DNA of 64,000 bases. It comes from Streptomyces sp. NBC_01485 (GTDB taxonomy: Bacteria; Actinomycetota; Actinomycetes; Streptomycetales; Streptomycetaceae). Location of the stretch: the NCBI RefSeq assembly GCF_036227125.1, contig NZ_CP109435.1:3348001-3412000 (forward strand). Direction: 5' to 3'. The position numbers were made by a program, and so were the translations under genes. The notes under the pieces are model-generated. The model was given only the letters and a program-made list of their open reading frames with translations. It did not search any database and was not told the DNA's origin. Shown here in pieces: positions 40,925 through 50,635 of the stretch (the first letter of the stretch is position 1; the number at the start of each line of letters is the position of its first letter).

Positions 40925-42771
40925 AACCGACGCCGCCCCCGACCCCCCGCACGAACGACCCCGTCACCATGCCGTCGGCACGCTCCGCCGCGGAGACGGA
41001 GGAGCCGACCGAGCGGCCGACCGGGGAGACGGCAACGGCGACGGGGACAGTGGGGGCAGCGGGGGCAGCGGGGACAGCGGGGACAATTGAGCCGACGGCT
41101 GGGGAAGTACCCCAGGGGCCCGCCGGCACCGCCCGCCCCACGGCACCCACGGCACCCACGGCACCCACGGCACCCACGGCACCCACGGCCGAACACCCCC
41201 CGCCCTCCCGCGGTTTCCTGGCCAAGGCCGCTCTCGTCACCGCCGTGCTCTCCGTCGCCGGGGCGTTGCTCGGGCTGGTGCGGGATCAGGCGCTGGCGCG
41301 GCTGTTCGGGGCGGGGAGTGACACCGACGCGTTTCTCGTCGCGTGGACCGTGCCCGAGTTCGCGGCCACGCTGCTCATCGAGGACGGACTGGCGTTCGCG
41401 CTGATCCCCGCCTTCAGCATGGCACTGGCCCGCCGCTCCCAGGGCGCCCCCGGCGACCCGGTCCGCGCCCTGGTGGCCGGCACCCTGCCCCGCCTGTCGC
41501 TGGCGTTCGTCGCGGTCGGCGCCCTGCTCATCGGCATCGCCCCGCACCTGGTCGAGGCCCTCGCGCCCGGTCTGCCCGACCCGGCCCTCGCCGTCGACTG
41601 CACCCGGCTCACCGCGACCTGCGTGGTGAGCTTCGGCCTCGCCGGGTACTGCAGCGCGGCCCTGCGCGCCCACCGCCGGTACGTGGCGCCCGCCGCGATC
41701 TACGTCGCCTACAACGTCGGCATCATCACCGGGATGTTCGTGCTCGGCGGACGCTGGGGCGTGCGGTCGGCGGCGGCCGGGGTGGCGGTGGGCGGGCTGC
41801 TGATGGTCGTCGTCCAACTTCCTTCCCTGATCGGTCAGTTGAGGAGGCGAAAGGCAGGCGGGGCGGACGGTGACGTGGCCGCCGTGCCGGAGGCGCCCCG
41901 GCCGCTCGACACCGCTCTCCTCGCGACCGTCCTGCTGTTCGCCCTGTGCCGGCAGTCCCAGGTCCTCGTCGAGCGGTTCCTCGCCTCGCATCTCCCCGCC
42001 GGGGCGATCTCGCACCTCAACTACGCGCAGAAGGTCGCGCAGATGCCGATGATCCTGTCGGTGATGGTGTGCACGGTCACCTTCCCGGTGATCGCGCGGG
42101 CGCTGGCCGAGGGCGACACCGAGCGGGCCCGCGGCCGGGTGGAGCGGGATCTGGCGCTGGCCGCGTGCATCGTGCTGCTGGGCACCGCCGCCGTGGTGGC
42201 CTGCGCGCCGCAGATCGTCGAAGTGCTCTTCCAGCGGGGCGCGTTCACCGCGCGGGACACGGCGGCCACGGCCGGCGTGATGCGGGTGTACGCGCTCGGA
42301 CTGCTCGGCCAGACCATGGTGGGCGTCCTGGTCCGCTCCTACTTCTCGGCGGGCCGCGGCTCCTGGTACCCGGTCGGCGCGATGGCCGCCGGCATCGCCG
42401 TGACCTCCTGGATCGGCGTCCTCGGCGTCACCGCCTGGGGCGTGTACGGGATCGCCGCCGCCAACGCGACCGGCATCACCGTCACCGCCCTGGTGCTGCT
42501 GGCCGGGATGGGCCCGCGCAGTGTCCCGGTCAGCGTCCGGGGCGTGCTGCGCGAACTGAGCCGGCCGGTGCGGGCGGCCCTGGTGGCGACCCTGACCGGG
42601 GCCCTCGCCGCCGCGCAGTTCACCGACCCGCTCGCCGGTCTCGCCGCCGGCGGGCTCACCGTGACCGCCGTCTTCCTGCTGTTCGGCCGGGCCCTGGGCG
42701 CCCAGGGCATCGTCTGCGCACTCCGTTCCGTACGTTCCGCGACCCGAAGGCTCTCCCATGGCCGCTTCTGA
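40921..42771 (+). CDS. MurJ/MviN-like lipid-linked oligosaccharide flippase
   Basis: A 616-residue MOP-superfamily protein. The first 95 residues are a cytoplasmic low-complexity leader (GTVGAAGAAGTAGT, then APT repeats from 9-bp GGCACCCAC units at about 41139-41190). About 14 membrane helices start at FLAKAALVTAVLSVAGALLG, with DTDAFLVAWTVPEF and YAQKVAQMPMILSVMVCTV typical of MurJ. In this operon it more likely flips the exopolysaccharide intermediate than lipid II. Confidence 0.87.
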   Translation: MKPTPPPTPRTNDPVTMPSARSAAETEEPTERPTGETATATGTVGAAGAAGTAGTIEPTAGEVPQGPAGTARPTAPTAPTAPTAPTAPTAEHPPPSRGFLAKAALVTAVLSVAGALLGLVRDQALARLFGAGSDTDAFLVAWTVPEFAATLLIEDGLAFALIPAFSMALARRSQGAPGDPVRALVAGTLPRLSLAFVAVGALLIGIAPHLVEALAPGLPDPALAVDCTRLTATCVVSFGLAGYCSAALRAHRRYVAPAAIYVAYNVGIITGMFVLGGRWGVRSAAAGVAVGGLLMVVVQLPSLIGQLRRRKAGGADGDVAAVPEAPRPLDTALLATVLLFALCRQSQVLVERFLASHLPAGAISHLNYAQKVAQMPMILSVMVCTVTFPVIARALAEGDTERARGRVERDLALAACIVLLGTAAVVACAPQIVEVLFQRGAFTARDTAATAGVMRVYALGLLGQTMVGVLVRSYFSAGRGSWYPVGAMAAGIAVTSWIGVLGVTAWGVYGIAAANATGITVTALVLLAGMGPRSVPVSVRGVLRELSRPVRAALVATLTGALAAAQFTDPLAGLAAGGLTVTAVFLLFGRALGAQGIVCALRSVRSATRRLSHGRF

Positions 42772-43498
42772 CAACAGCAGACGCACTCCCGTCCCGTGGG
42801 TGGCGATGTACCACTCCGTGAACGACTGCCCCGAGGACCCGTACCACATCACGGTCACCCCCGAACGGCTGGAGAAACAGCTGATGTGGCTGCGCCGGCG
42901 CGGACTGCGCGGCGTCTCCATGTCCCGGCTGCTCGACGCCCGCGCCCGGGGCGAGGGCCACAACCTGGTCGGTCTCACCTTCGACGACGGGTACGCCGAC
43001 TTCCTCACCGACGCCCTGCCCGTCCTGCGCCGCCACCGCTGCAACGCCACCCTCTTCGTGCTGCCCGGCCGGCTCGGCGGCGACAACGCCTGGGACCCGA
43101 TGGGCCCGCGCAAGCCCCTGCTGACCGCCGACGGCATCTGCCGCGCGGCCTACGAGGGCGTCGAGATCGGCTCGCACGGCCTCACCCACGTCGACCTCAC
43201 CCAGGCCGACGACCTCACCCTCAAGGCGGAGACCGTCGAGAGCCGCACCGCCCTCAGCGCACTCCTCGGCACCGAGATCGCCGGCTTCTGCTACCCGTAC
43301 GGGACGATCGACCAGCGCGCCATGGACGCCGTGCGCGAAGCCGGATACTCCTACGCCTGCGCCATCGACCCCGGCGAGCTGAACGGCCTGCACGCCCTGC
43401 CCCGCCTGCACATCGGGCAGAACGACAACGCCCTGCGCATGTACCTGAAGTACCGGCTGCACGGGTTGCGCCGACGGCCCGTCGAGGGGCTGCGGTGA
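42758..43498 (+). CDS. Polysaccharide deacetylase (NodB/CE4 family)
   Basis: A 246-residue CE4 deacetylase. Motif 1 LTFDDGYADF holds the Asp pair, motif 2 GSHGLTHVDL the zinc His residues, and the FCYPYG and LPRLHIGQND segments follow. No signal peptide is seen, so it may act in the cytoplasm on lipid-linked intermediates or be exported otherwise. It overlaps the flippase gene by 14 bases and the next by four. Confidence 0.9.
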   Translation: MAASDNSRRTPVPWVAMYHSVNDCPEDPYHITVTPERLEKQLMWLRRRGLRGVSMSRLLDARARGEGHNLVGLTFDDGYADFLTDALPVLRRHRCNATLFVLPGRLGGDNAWDPMGPRKPLLTADGICRAAYEGVEIGSHGLTHVDLTQADDLTLKAETVESRTALSALLGTEIAGFCYPYGTIDQRAMDAVREAGYSYACAIDPGELNGLHALPRLHIGQNDNALRMYLKYRLHGLRRRPVEGLR

Positions 43499-44661
43499 AG
43501 GCGCTGCACATCATCACCGGGCTGGGCGTCGGCGGCGCCGAGCAGCAACTGCGGCTGCTGCTACGGCACTTGCCGGTCGACTGCGAGGTGGTGACGCTGA
43601 CGAACCCGGGGTCGGTGGCCGACGGGCTGACCGCCGACGGGGTGCGGGTCGTGCACCTCGGCATGGCCGGCAACCGCGATCTGGGCGCGCTGCCCCGGCT
43701 GGTCCGGCTCATCCGCTCCGGCGGCTACGACCTCGTCCACACCCACCTCTACCGGGCCTGCGTCTACGGCCGGCTCGCGGCGCGGCTCGCCGGGGTCCGC
43801 GCGGTCGTCGCCACCGAACACTCCCTGGGCGCCTCGCAGTTGGAGGGGCGCAGGCTGACCTCCGGGGTGCGCGCGCTCTACCTCGCCAGCGAACGCCTTG
43901 GCCGCACCACGGTCGCCGTCTCCCCCACCGTCGCCGACCGGCTGCGCAGTTGGGGCGTCCCGGCCCCCCGCATCGAGGTCGTCCCCAACGGCATCGACCT
44001 GACCCGCTTCCGCTTCGACCCGGACGCCCGCCATCGCACCCGCCGCCGCCTCGGCCTGCCCGACGACGCCTTCGTCATCGGCGGCATCGGCCGCCTCACG
44101 GCCGGCAAACGCTTTGACGTCGTCATCCGCGCCCTCGCCCAACTCCCCTCCGACCACTGGCTGTTGCTGGTCGGCGGCGGCCCCGAGGAGAACGTGCTGC
44201 GGCGCACCGCCCACGAGGCGGGGGTCGCCGACCGCGTCCTGTTCACCGGCGAACGCCCCTACGTCGCGGACCGCACGCCCGGCCCCGACCTGCCCTCCCT
44301 CACCTCCGCCATGGACCTGTTCGTCTCCCCCTCCCCCGAGGAGACCTTCGGCCTGGCGGTCGTGGAGGCCCTGGCCTGCGGCCTGCCCGTCCGCTACGCC
44401 TCCTGCCCCGCGATCGAGCACCTGCCCGCCCCCGCGACGGCCGGCGCCCACCGGGTGAGCGGCGGCCCCGAGGCGTTCGCCGCCGCGCTGGCCGAGGCCC
44501 GCGCGCAGGCCCCCGGCCCGCGCACCGCGCCCGACGCCGCCCGCCACTACGACATCACCCGCAGCGCCGCCCAGCTCATGGACGTGTACGCGGCCACCGT
44601 TTCCGGAGCACCCGTGCTCTCCCCCGCTTCCCCGACACCCCAGGGAGTCAGTTCCCCATGA
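43495..44661 (+). CDS. Glycosyltransferase family 4
   Basis: A 388-residue GT-B enzyme: LHIITGLGVGGAEQQLRLLL at the N-terminus, VVPNGIDLTRF, GGIGRLTAGKRFDVVIRALA and the C-terminal PSPEETFGLAVVEALACGLP. It is the second glycosyltransferase of the operon, so the repeat unit may have at least three sugars counting the initiating transferase. GTG start overlaps the deacetylase stop. Confidence 0.92.
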   Translation: MKALHIITGLGVGGAEQQLRLLLRHLPVDCEVVTLTNPGSVADGLTADGVRVVHLGMAGNRDLGALPRLVRLIRSGGYDLVHTHLYRACVYGRLAARLAGVRAVVATEHSLGASQLEGRRLTSGVRALYLASERLGRTTVAVSPTVADRLRSWGVPAPRIEVVPNGIDLTRFRFDPDARHRTRRRLGLPDDAFVIGGIGRLTAGKRFDVVIRALAQLPSDHWLLLVGGGPEENVLRRTAHEAGVADRVLFTGERPYVADRTPGPDLPSLTSAMDLFVSPSPEETFGLAVVEALACGLPVRYASCPAIEHLPAPATAGAHRVSGGPEAFAAALAEARAQAPGPRTAPDAARHYDITRSAAQLMDVYAATVSGAPVLSPASPTPQGVSSP

Positions 44662-45305
44662 CCGAGAACCCCCGTCGTCCTGCCGGCCTGCGCCGCGCCA
44701 AGGCGCTCCCGCCCTGGTCCCTGCTCGCGGCCGGCGCCGCCGCCGGCGGCCTGCTCGGCGGCGTGTACGGGGCCGTCGAGCCGCCCGTGTACACGGCCAC
44801 CGCCTACGTCGTCGCCGTCCCCACCGAGAAGTCCGACCCGGCGTCCGCGCTCGGCTTCGCGCAGGCCTACGGCCGGGTCGCCACCCAGCTCGCGGTGCTC
44901 GGCGACGCGCAGGTGTGGGCGGGCGTGCCGGTGAAGACGCTCCAGCAGAGCGTGCAGACGTCGACCTCGCCGGACGCCCCGATGGTGTCGATCACGGCGA
45001 CCTCCGACCGGGCCGACCTGGCCGCCGACATGGCCAACGCGGTCTCCCGCTCGCTGACCCAGCACGCGAAGAGCTCCCGGGCCACCACCAACGTCGAGCT
45101 CCAGCAGTTCGCCCGCGCGATCCGGCCGACCGCCCCCTCCTCGGCGTCCCCGACGGTGACCGCCCTGGTCGGCGCGAGCGCGGGCGGGCTGCTCGGCGGG
45201 CTGGTGCTGCTCGTGCGGCCGAAGCGGGGCCGCGAGGAGGAGGCCGCGCGCCCCGCCGCCGTCCCCGGCCCGGCCCTCGCCGCCGACGCGCACGGAGCAC
45301 TGTGA
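44658..45305 (+). CDS. Wzz-like chain-length/polysaccharide co-polymerase
   Basis: A 215-residue membrane protein with one hydrophobic helix near residues 20-40, an extracytoplasmic middle (PPVYTATAYVVAVPTEKSDP, then SITATSDRADLAADMANAVS) and a second helix near 165-185 (TALVGASAGGLLGGLVLLVR). This two-helix layout is typical of Wzz proteins without the tyrosine-kinase domain. It presumably sets polymer length. Confidence 0.82.
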   Translation: MTENPRRPAGLRRAKALPPWSLLAAGAAAGGLLGGVYGAVEPPVYTATAYVVAVPTEKSDPASALGFAQAYGRVATQLAVLGDAQVWAGVPVKTLQQSVQTSTSPDAPMVSITATSDRADLAADMANAVSRSLTQHAKSSRATTNVELQQFARAIRPTAPSSASPTVTALVGASAGGLLGGLVLLVRPKRGREEEAARPAAVPGPALAADAHGAL

Positions 45306-46420
45306 AACCGACGTTCACCACCGAACTCGTCACCGACGAGCAGGCCTTCGCCGCGCTCGCCCCCGCCTGGGGCCGCCTCTACCAGCGGTGCGCGACGGCC
45401 ACCCCGTTCCAGAGCCACGCCTGGCTGCACTCCTGGTGGCTGTCGTACGGCAGGCCCGGCCGACTGCGCCTGCTGCTGGTCCGCGACGGCGCCGAACTCG
45501 TCGCCGCCGCCCCGCTGACCGCCGTCCGCCGACCGCTGCCGGCGCTCGTGCCGCTCGGCGGGGCGATCTCCGACTACGGGGACGTCCTCGTCGACGACGA
45601 ACACGGCGAGCGGGCCGTCGCCGCGCTCACCGAGGGGCTCTCGGCGGCCGCCCGCACCGCGCTGATCGACTTCCGCGAGGTGCGGCCGGGCAGCGCGGTC
45701 GAGCAGGTCTACGAGCGGTGGCACGGGCCGCGACGCCGGGTGAGCGACTCGGTGTGCCTGGAGCTGCCGGCCGTCCCCATGGACGAACTGCTGGCCCGGC
45801 TGCCGTCGGCGAAGGCCCAGCGGGTGCGCGCCAAGCTGCGCAAACTGACCGCGCTGGGCGTCCAGCGCCAGATCGTCCGCCCGGAGGAGGTCGACTCGGC
45901 GCTGCGCCGCCTGCTGGAACTGCACCAGTTGCAGTGGCAGGGCCGGCAGGTGACCGGCGAGCACCTGCGCTCCCGTTTCTGCGAACACCTGGTCCGCTCG
46001 GTCGGGCCGATGGTGCGCTCCGGGGACGCGGTGGTCACCGAGTTCCGGCTGGACGACGACGTGGTCGCCGTCGATCTGACGCTGCTGTCGCGCCGGCTGG
46101 CCGGGGGCTATCTCTACGGCGCCCATCCGCGGTTGCGGGAGCGCAAGGCGGACGTCGCGGTGATGCTGCTCGACGCGTGCGCCGAGCACACCCGGGGCGG
46201 CGGGCGGGCCGCGCTGAGCCTGCTGCGCGGCAACGAGCCGTACAAGCACCACTGGCGGCCCGAACCGGTCGTCAACCAGCGGCTGCTGCTGGCCCGCCGG
46301 CGCACCGCGCCGCTGCTGTCGGCGGCCGTCTGCGACGTGGCCGCGCGGCGGCGGGGCAAGGAGCTGCTGCTCCGGCTGGAGCAGCGGCGGAAGGAGCGCG
46401 ACGGTGGCGGCGGGTCCTGA
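45302..46420 (+). CDS. GNAT/FemAB-like acyltransferase (CelD/BcsL type)
   Basis: A 372-residue protein with tandem GNAT-like domains: ATPFQSHAWLHSWWLSYGRP at the N-terminus and FRLDDDVVAVDLTLLSRRLA followed by SLLRGNEPYKHHWRPEP at the C-terminus. Such proteins occur in exopolysaccharide clusters and are thought to add acyl or aminoacyl groups to sugars. Last gene of the tightly overlapping operon that starts at 35766. Confidence 0.85.
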   Translation: MKPTFTTELVTDEQAFAALAPAWGRLYQRCATATPFQSHAWLHSWWLSYGRPGRLRLLLVRDGAELVAAAPLTAVRRPLPALVPLGGAISDYGDVLVDDEHGERAVAALTEGLSAAARTALIDFREVRPGSAVEQVYERWHGPRRRVSDSVCLELPAVPMDELLARLPSAKAQRVRAKLRKLTALGVQRQIVRPEEVDSALRRLLELHQLQWQGRQVTGEHLRSRFCEHLVRSVGPMVRSGDAVVTEFRLDDDVVAVDLTLLSRRLAGGYLYGAHPRLRERKADVAVMLLDACAEHTRGGGRAALSLLRGNEPYKHHWRPEPVVNQRLLLARRRTAPLLSAAVCDVAARRRGKELLLRLEQRRKERDGGGGS

Positions 46421-46448
46421 CGCGGGCCCGCCGCCACCGCACCGCGGT

Positions 46449-47852
46449 TCACCGGTTGCGCGACCACCAGTCCAGGCGGATGCACAGCTTGCCGCCGAGC
46501 CAGTACTCGACCCAGTCGCCGAGGTCCATCGGTGTGCAGTTCACCGGGGTCTCGGTCGTGGGCGGCTGCGGGGTGGGCTCGGTCGTGGGTTCTGTCGTGG
46601 TCGTCGGGGCGGTCGGTGTCGGGCTCGGCTCGTCCGTGCGGCCGGACAGGAGCGAGCGGTAGACCGCGGACGACTGCGGGTTCTGCCCGCACTGCCACAC
46701 GCCGTGCGGGCAGTAGTCGGTCACCGTGTTGTACAGCGGTTTGTGCTCGTCCATCCAGGCGAGCATGCGCCGCATGTATTCGGCGTTGTCACCGTTGCGG
46801 AAGAGTCCCCATTCGGGATAGGAAATGGGTTTCCCGTGGGCTTTGGCGAATTCCACGTGTTCCTGGAGCCCGTAGGGTTCTTTCACCTGCTCGTCGAAGG
46901 ACAGGCCGGTCGGCTGGTCGTAGGAGTCCATACCGACGATGTCGACGGTGTCGTCCCCCGGATAGCACCGGGTCCAGGGAACGGCGTCCCTGCCGCGGGT
47001 CGGCGTGAAGTCGAACCGGAATTTCTGGCCCGGCACCGAACGCATCGTGGAGACGATCCTGTTCCAGTACATCTTCCAGGCCTCCGGGTCCGGCCCGCAC
47101 CGATGGGTGTACGTGATGCCGTTCATCTCCCAGCCGAGCACGATCACCGTGTCCGGCACCTCCAGTGCGACCAGCCGTTCGGCGAGAGCCCTGAAGTGGT
47201 GATCGAACTCCCCGGCCGCGCCCTGCCGCAGCAGCCCGCGCACCTCGGCGTCGGACACGCCCTCCTCGTTGCGCTCCATCATGGGCACGTTGAGGACGAG
47301 CATCCGGTCGTCCTTCTCCAGCCGCCAGTCCGCCCACACGTCGAGGAAGCCGGGCGGGCCCTCGATGTTGCGCCAGCGGTCGCCCGGCAGGTAGGTGTGG
47401 CCGACGCGCAGTTCGGCGCCGCCCAGCCAGTCGCTGAGCTCGGCGATCCGGGCCACGCCCCGGGCGCCGTAATCGAGGTAGGCGCCGAAGGCGGGGGCGA
47501 CCTTCGCGGGCAGGGTGGACGGGGAGGCGGGGACCGGGGTGGGCGACTCCGCGGGGGTCTCCGGGGCCACCGGGACCGCTGGTGTCACCGGGGTCACCGG
47601 TGCCGCCGGGGTCGCGCTCGGCACGGGGGCGAACGGGTCGGCGTCCTCGGACACCGGGTCGGCCGCCGCGGGCGCCGGCTGGACGACCGCGGGCGCCGGG
47701 ACGGTCGGGGTGGGAGCGGGAGGATCAGCGACCCGCACCACCCCCGCGCCCGCGGCGAAACCAGGTCCGGACGCCAGTGCGGCCGAGGCCGCGACCGCCG
47801 CCGCGACAACGGCCAGCCGTCGGGACCGCGCGCGGCGCTGTTGTGGAGCCAT
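46449..47852 (-). CDS. Secreted GH26-like glycoside hydrolase
   Basis: A 467-residue secreted protein. A signal peptide ends near residue 34, a Pro/Ala/Thr-rich linker runs to about 117, and a TIM-barrel catalytic domain covers about 120-400. The likely acid/base is E242 (GWEMNG) and the nucleophile E347 (YPEWGL), the pattern of family 26 (beta-mannanase-like) enzymes. A TTTTEPTTEPTPQ linker and a short C-terminal segment with two Cys follow. The ATG at 47852 has AAAGGAG six bases upstream. Lying convergent to the polysaccharide operon, it may trim or release the polymer. Confidence 0.8.
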   Translation of the reverse strand: MAPQQRRARSRRLAVVAAAVAASAALASGPGFAAGAGVVRVADPPAPTPTVPAPAVVQPAPAAADPVSEDADPFAPVPSATPAAPVTPVTPAVPVAPETPAESPTPVPASPSTLPAKVAPAFGAYLDYGARGVARIAELSDWLGGAELRVGHTYLPGDRWRNIEGPPGFLDVWADWRLEKDDRMLVLNVPMMERNEEGVSDAEVRGLLRQGAAGEFDHHFRALAERLVALEVPDTVIVLGWEMNGITYTHRCGPDPEAWKMYWNRIVSTMRSVPGQKFRFDFTPTRGRDAVPWTRCYPGDDTVDIVGMDSYDQPTGLSFDEQVKEPYGLQEHVEFAKAHGKPISYPEWGLFRNGDNAEYMRRMLAWMDEHKPLYNTVTDYCPHGVWQCGQNPQSSAVYRSLLSGRTDEPSPTPTAPTTTTEPTTEPTPQPPTTETPVNCTPMDLGDWVEYWLGGKLCIRLDWWSRNR

Positions 47853-48014
47853 GCCTGCTCCTTTCTCCACTCTCACGTAACGCGCACTGCTCGCGCATTA
47901 CCGACACTCAGTCATATGAAAGTCACACGAAAAGGAATCACGCCACCGCCGTTACGGCTTTCGAGTGCCTTGATCGCCCATATCGGTGACCTGAACCGAA
48001 GGACCCGGAGAAAA

Positions 48015-49340
48015 ATGCCCGAGTCGCTGCTCGACACCCGCGTCCCCGCCGTTCTCCTGCGGATCGACCGGAATCCCTTTCACCACGGAACGCTGGGTGC
48101 CGTGCGCTCCCTCGGCAGAGCCGGCGTCGACGTGCACGTGGTCGCCGACTCGACGGGAAGTCCCGTACGCAAGTCCCGTTTCGTCCGCCAGTTGCATCCC
48201 CCGCCGCCGCCCGGCGCCACCCCCGCCGACATCGCCGCCGTCCTGCTGCGGGTCGCCGCCCGCATCGAACGGCCCGCCGTGCTGATCCCGATGGACGACG
48301 CGGGCGCGATCGCGGTGAGCCGGCTGCGCGAGGAGCTGGGGCCCGCCTACCTGCTGCCGCAGCAGCCCGGCACCGTGCCCGAACGGGTCGCCGACAAGGC
48401 GGAACTGGCCGATCTGTGCGCGGCGGCGGACGTGCCGCATCCGCTCACGGTCGTCCCCGACAGCGCGGCCCAGGCCGCCTCCGCCGCCTGGCGGCTCGGC
48501 CTGCCGGTGGTCGCGAAGTGGAGCCGGCCCTGGCTGCTGCCCGCCGGCTCGGGGCTGCGCAGCACGGTCGTGGTGCGCTCCACGCAGGAGGCGCGTGACC
48601 TGTACCTGCGCACCGAGGAGGCCGGCAGCCCGCTGCTGCTGCAGAACTTCCTGCCGCCGGCGCCGGACGGCGACTGGTTCTTCCACGGGTACGCCGACCG
48701 CACCGGCGCGGTCGGCGGCGGCGGCCCGGGCCGCAAGCTGTGCGCCTGGCCGCGCGGCGCGGGCCTCACAGCGGTCGGCGAGTGGACCGAGAACCCGCAG
48801 GTGCGGACGCTGGCCGAGCGGCTCACCGGCAGCCTCGGCTACCGGGGCATCTTCGACCTCGACTTCCGCCGCTGCGGCCTGACGGGCGACTACCACCTGC
48901 TCGACTTCAACCCGCGCCCCGGAGCCCAGTTCCGGCTCTTCGCCGACGGCGCCGGACTGGACGTCGTACGCGCCCAGCACCTGGACCTGACGCACCGTCC
49001 GCTGCCTGCCGGGGTGCCGCTGCCGGGGCGGGCGTTCGTGGTGGAGAACTACGCGCCGCTGGCCGCGCTGCGGCCGGCGCGGGCCGGCCGCGAACTGGCC
49101 TGGCACGCGGGCGACGACACCGCTCCCGGCCGGGCCATGTGGGGCCTGTGGGGCACCCACGTCGCACACCGGCTGCTCGACCGGGTCCGCCGGCTCGGCC
49201 CGGCGGGCGGGGCGGGGCTCCGCCCCCGCGTGATCCGCCAGGCGCCGCCGCCCCCGGTGTCCCTGACCGGCCTGACCGAACCGGCCGAAGCAGCCGAACC
49301 GACCGAACCGACCGACGACGAGAAAGCGAGCAGTTGCTGA
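48015..49340 (+). CDS. ATP-grasp domain protein
   Basis: A 441-residue ATP-grasp ligase-like protein. An N-terminal domain (AVLLRIDRNPFHHGTLGAVR), the ATP-binding part (VADKAELADLCAAADVPHPL, VVAKWSRPWLL) and a metal-site segment LLDFNPRPGAQF are visible. It probably joins a carboxylate to an amine or thiol by an acyl-phosphate; the substrates are unknown. The ATG at 48015 with GGAG upstream is preferred over an in-frame ATG at 47916. The C-terminus ends in EPTEPTDDEK-type low complexity. It overlaps the flavoprotein start by one base. Confidence 0.77.
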   Translation: MPESLLDTRVPAVLLRIDRNPFHHGTLGAVRSLGRAGVDVHVVADSTGSPVRKSRFVRQLHPPPPPGATPADIAAVLLRVAARIERPAVLIPMDDAGAIAVSRLREELGPAYLLPQQPGTVPERVADKAELADLCAAADVPHPLTVVPDSAAQAASAAWRLGLPVVAKWSRPWLLPAGSGLRSTVVVRSTQEARDLYLRTEEAGSPLLLQNFLPPAPDGDWFFHGYADRTGAVGGGGPGRKLCAWPRGAGLTAVGEWTENPQVRTLAERLTGSLGYRGIFDLDFRRCGLTGDYHLLDFNPRPGAQFRLFADGAGLDVVRAQHLDLTHRPLPAGVPLPGRAFVVENYAPLAALRPARAGRELAWHAGDDTAPGRAMWGLWGTHVAHRLLDRVRRLGPAGGAGLRPRVIRQAPPPPVSLTGLTEPAEAAEPTEPTDDEKASSC

Positions 49341-50584
49341 TGTACGACCTGCTGGTGGTGGGCGCGGGCCCGTACGGCCTGTCCATCGCGTCCCACGCCG
49401 CGGCCGCCGGGCTGAGCCTGCGCGTCTTCGGCCGACCGATGGCCTCCTGGCGCGACAACATGCCGGGCGGGATGTTCCTCAAGTCCGAGCCCTGGGCCTC
49501 CAACCTCTCCGACCCCGCGGCCCGCTGGCGGCTCGACGTCTACTGCGCGACCCAGGGCGTGACGGCCCGGCACGGGGAGCCGATCCCGGTGGAGATGTTC
49601 GCCGAGTACGGCCTGTGGTTCGCCCACAACGCCGTCCCGGACGTCGACGAGCGCACGGTGACCCGGATCGCGCCCCGGCCGGGCGGCTTCGAGGCGGTCA
49701 CCGAGGACGGCGAGACCGTGCACGCCCGGACGGTCGCCCTCGCCGTCGGCGTGATGCCGTTCGTCGAGATCCCGGCGGCCCTGCGCGGCCTCTCCCCCGA
49801 CCTCGTCTCGCACAGCAGCCACCACGGCGACCTCGAGCGCTTCCGCGGCCGGGACGTCACGGTCATCGGCGGTGGCCAGGCAGCCCTGGAGACGGCCGCC
49901 CTGCTCGCCGAACAGGACACCCGGGTAAGGGTGTTGGCCCGCGCCGGCCAACTGTGCTGGAACGACGTGCCGCCGCCCTGGGAACGCTCGTGGTGGCAGT
50001 CGGCCCGCTCCCCGCACAGCGGCCTGGGCCCCGGCTGGCGCAACTGGTTCTACGCCGAGCGCCCCGGCCTCTACCGCCGGCTCCCGGAGCCGACCCGGGC
50101 CCGGATCGCGGGGACAGCGCTCGGACCGGCCGGCGCGTGGTGGGTACGGGACCGGGTGGAGGGCTCCGTGGAGGTGCGCCTCGACCACGAGGTGACGGCG
50201 GCGCGGGCGGTGCCGGGCGGGGTGCGGCTGGAGGTGACGGGGGCGGAGCCCTTCGAGACCGAGCACGTCATCGCGGCCACCGGCTTCAAGGCGACCCGCG
50301 AGCGGCTCGGCCTGCTCTCCGGCGAACTGCGCGACGCGCTGGGCACGGTGGCCGACGGCTCCCCCGAGGTGGGCCGGGACTTCGAGTCGTCCTATCCCGG
50401 CCTGTTCATGGCCGGCCTGGTGACGGCGGCGGGCTTCGGCCCGGCGATGCGCTTCGTCCACGGCGCGACCTTCACGGCGGGGACGCTGGTCCGAGGCGTC
50501 CGGCGCCGGCTGCGCACGGGCGCGGCGAGCGGGGCGATCCCGGCGCCGGGCCGGCACGACGCGACGGAGACCGTGCGGGGTTGA
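49340..50584 (+). CDS. FAD-dependent oxidoreductase
   Basis: A 414-residue flavoprotein: the FAD site LLVVGAGPYGLSIASHAAAA at the N-terminus, a second nucleotide-binding motif VTVIGGGQAALETAALL near residue 175, and ATGFKATRERLGLL followed by SYPGLFMAGLVTAAGFGPAM. This is the layout of flavin monooxygenase/lysine-N-hydroxylase-like enzymes. Its coupling to the ATP-grasp gene suggests a two-step modification, perhaps of a polysaccharide substituent or small molecule. Neither substrate can be named. Confidence 0.82.
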   Translation: MYDLLVVGAGPYGLSIASHAAAAGLSLRVFGRPMASWRDNMPGGMFLKSEPWASNLSDPAARWRLDVYCATQGVTARHGEPIPVEMFAEYGLWFAHNAVPDVDERTVTRIAPRPGGFEAVTEDGETVHARTVALAVGVMPFVEIPAALRGLSPDLVSHSSHHGDLERFRGRDVTVIGGGQAALETAALLAEQDTRVRVLARAGQLCWNDVPPPWERSWWQSARSPHSGLGPGWRNWFYAERPGLYRRLPEPTRARIAGTALGPAGAWWVRDRVEGSVEVRLDHEVTAARAVPGGVRLEVTGAEPFETEHVIAATGFKATRERLGLLSGELRDALGTVADGSPEVGRDFESSYPGLFMAGLVTAAGFGPAMRFVHGATFTAGTLVRGVRRRLRTGAASGAIPAPGRHDATETVRG

Positions 50585-50635
50585 GCGAGGCGGAGCGTGG
50601 GTGCCGGGCGCGAGGGCGTCCGGCACCCGCCGCGT

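Noticed and set aside
41139..41190. GGCACCCAC nine-base array as a possible regulatory repeat
   Set aside because: It lies inside the flippase leader and encodes an in-frame Ala-Pro-Thr run.
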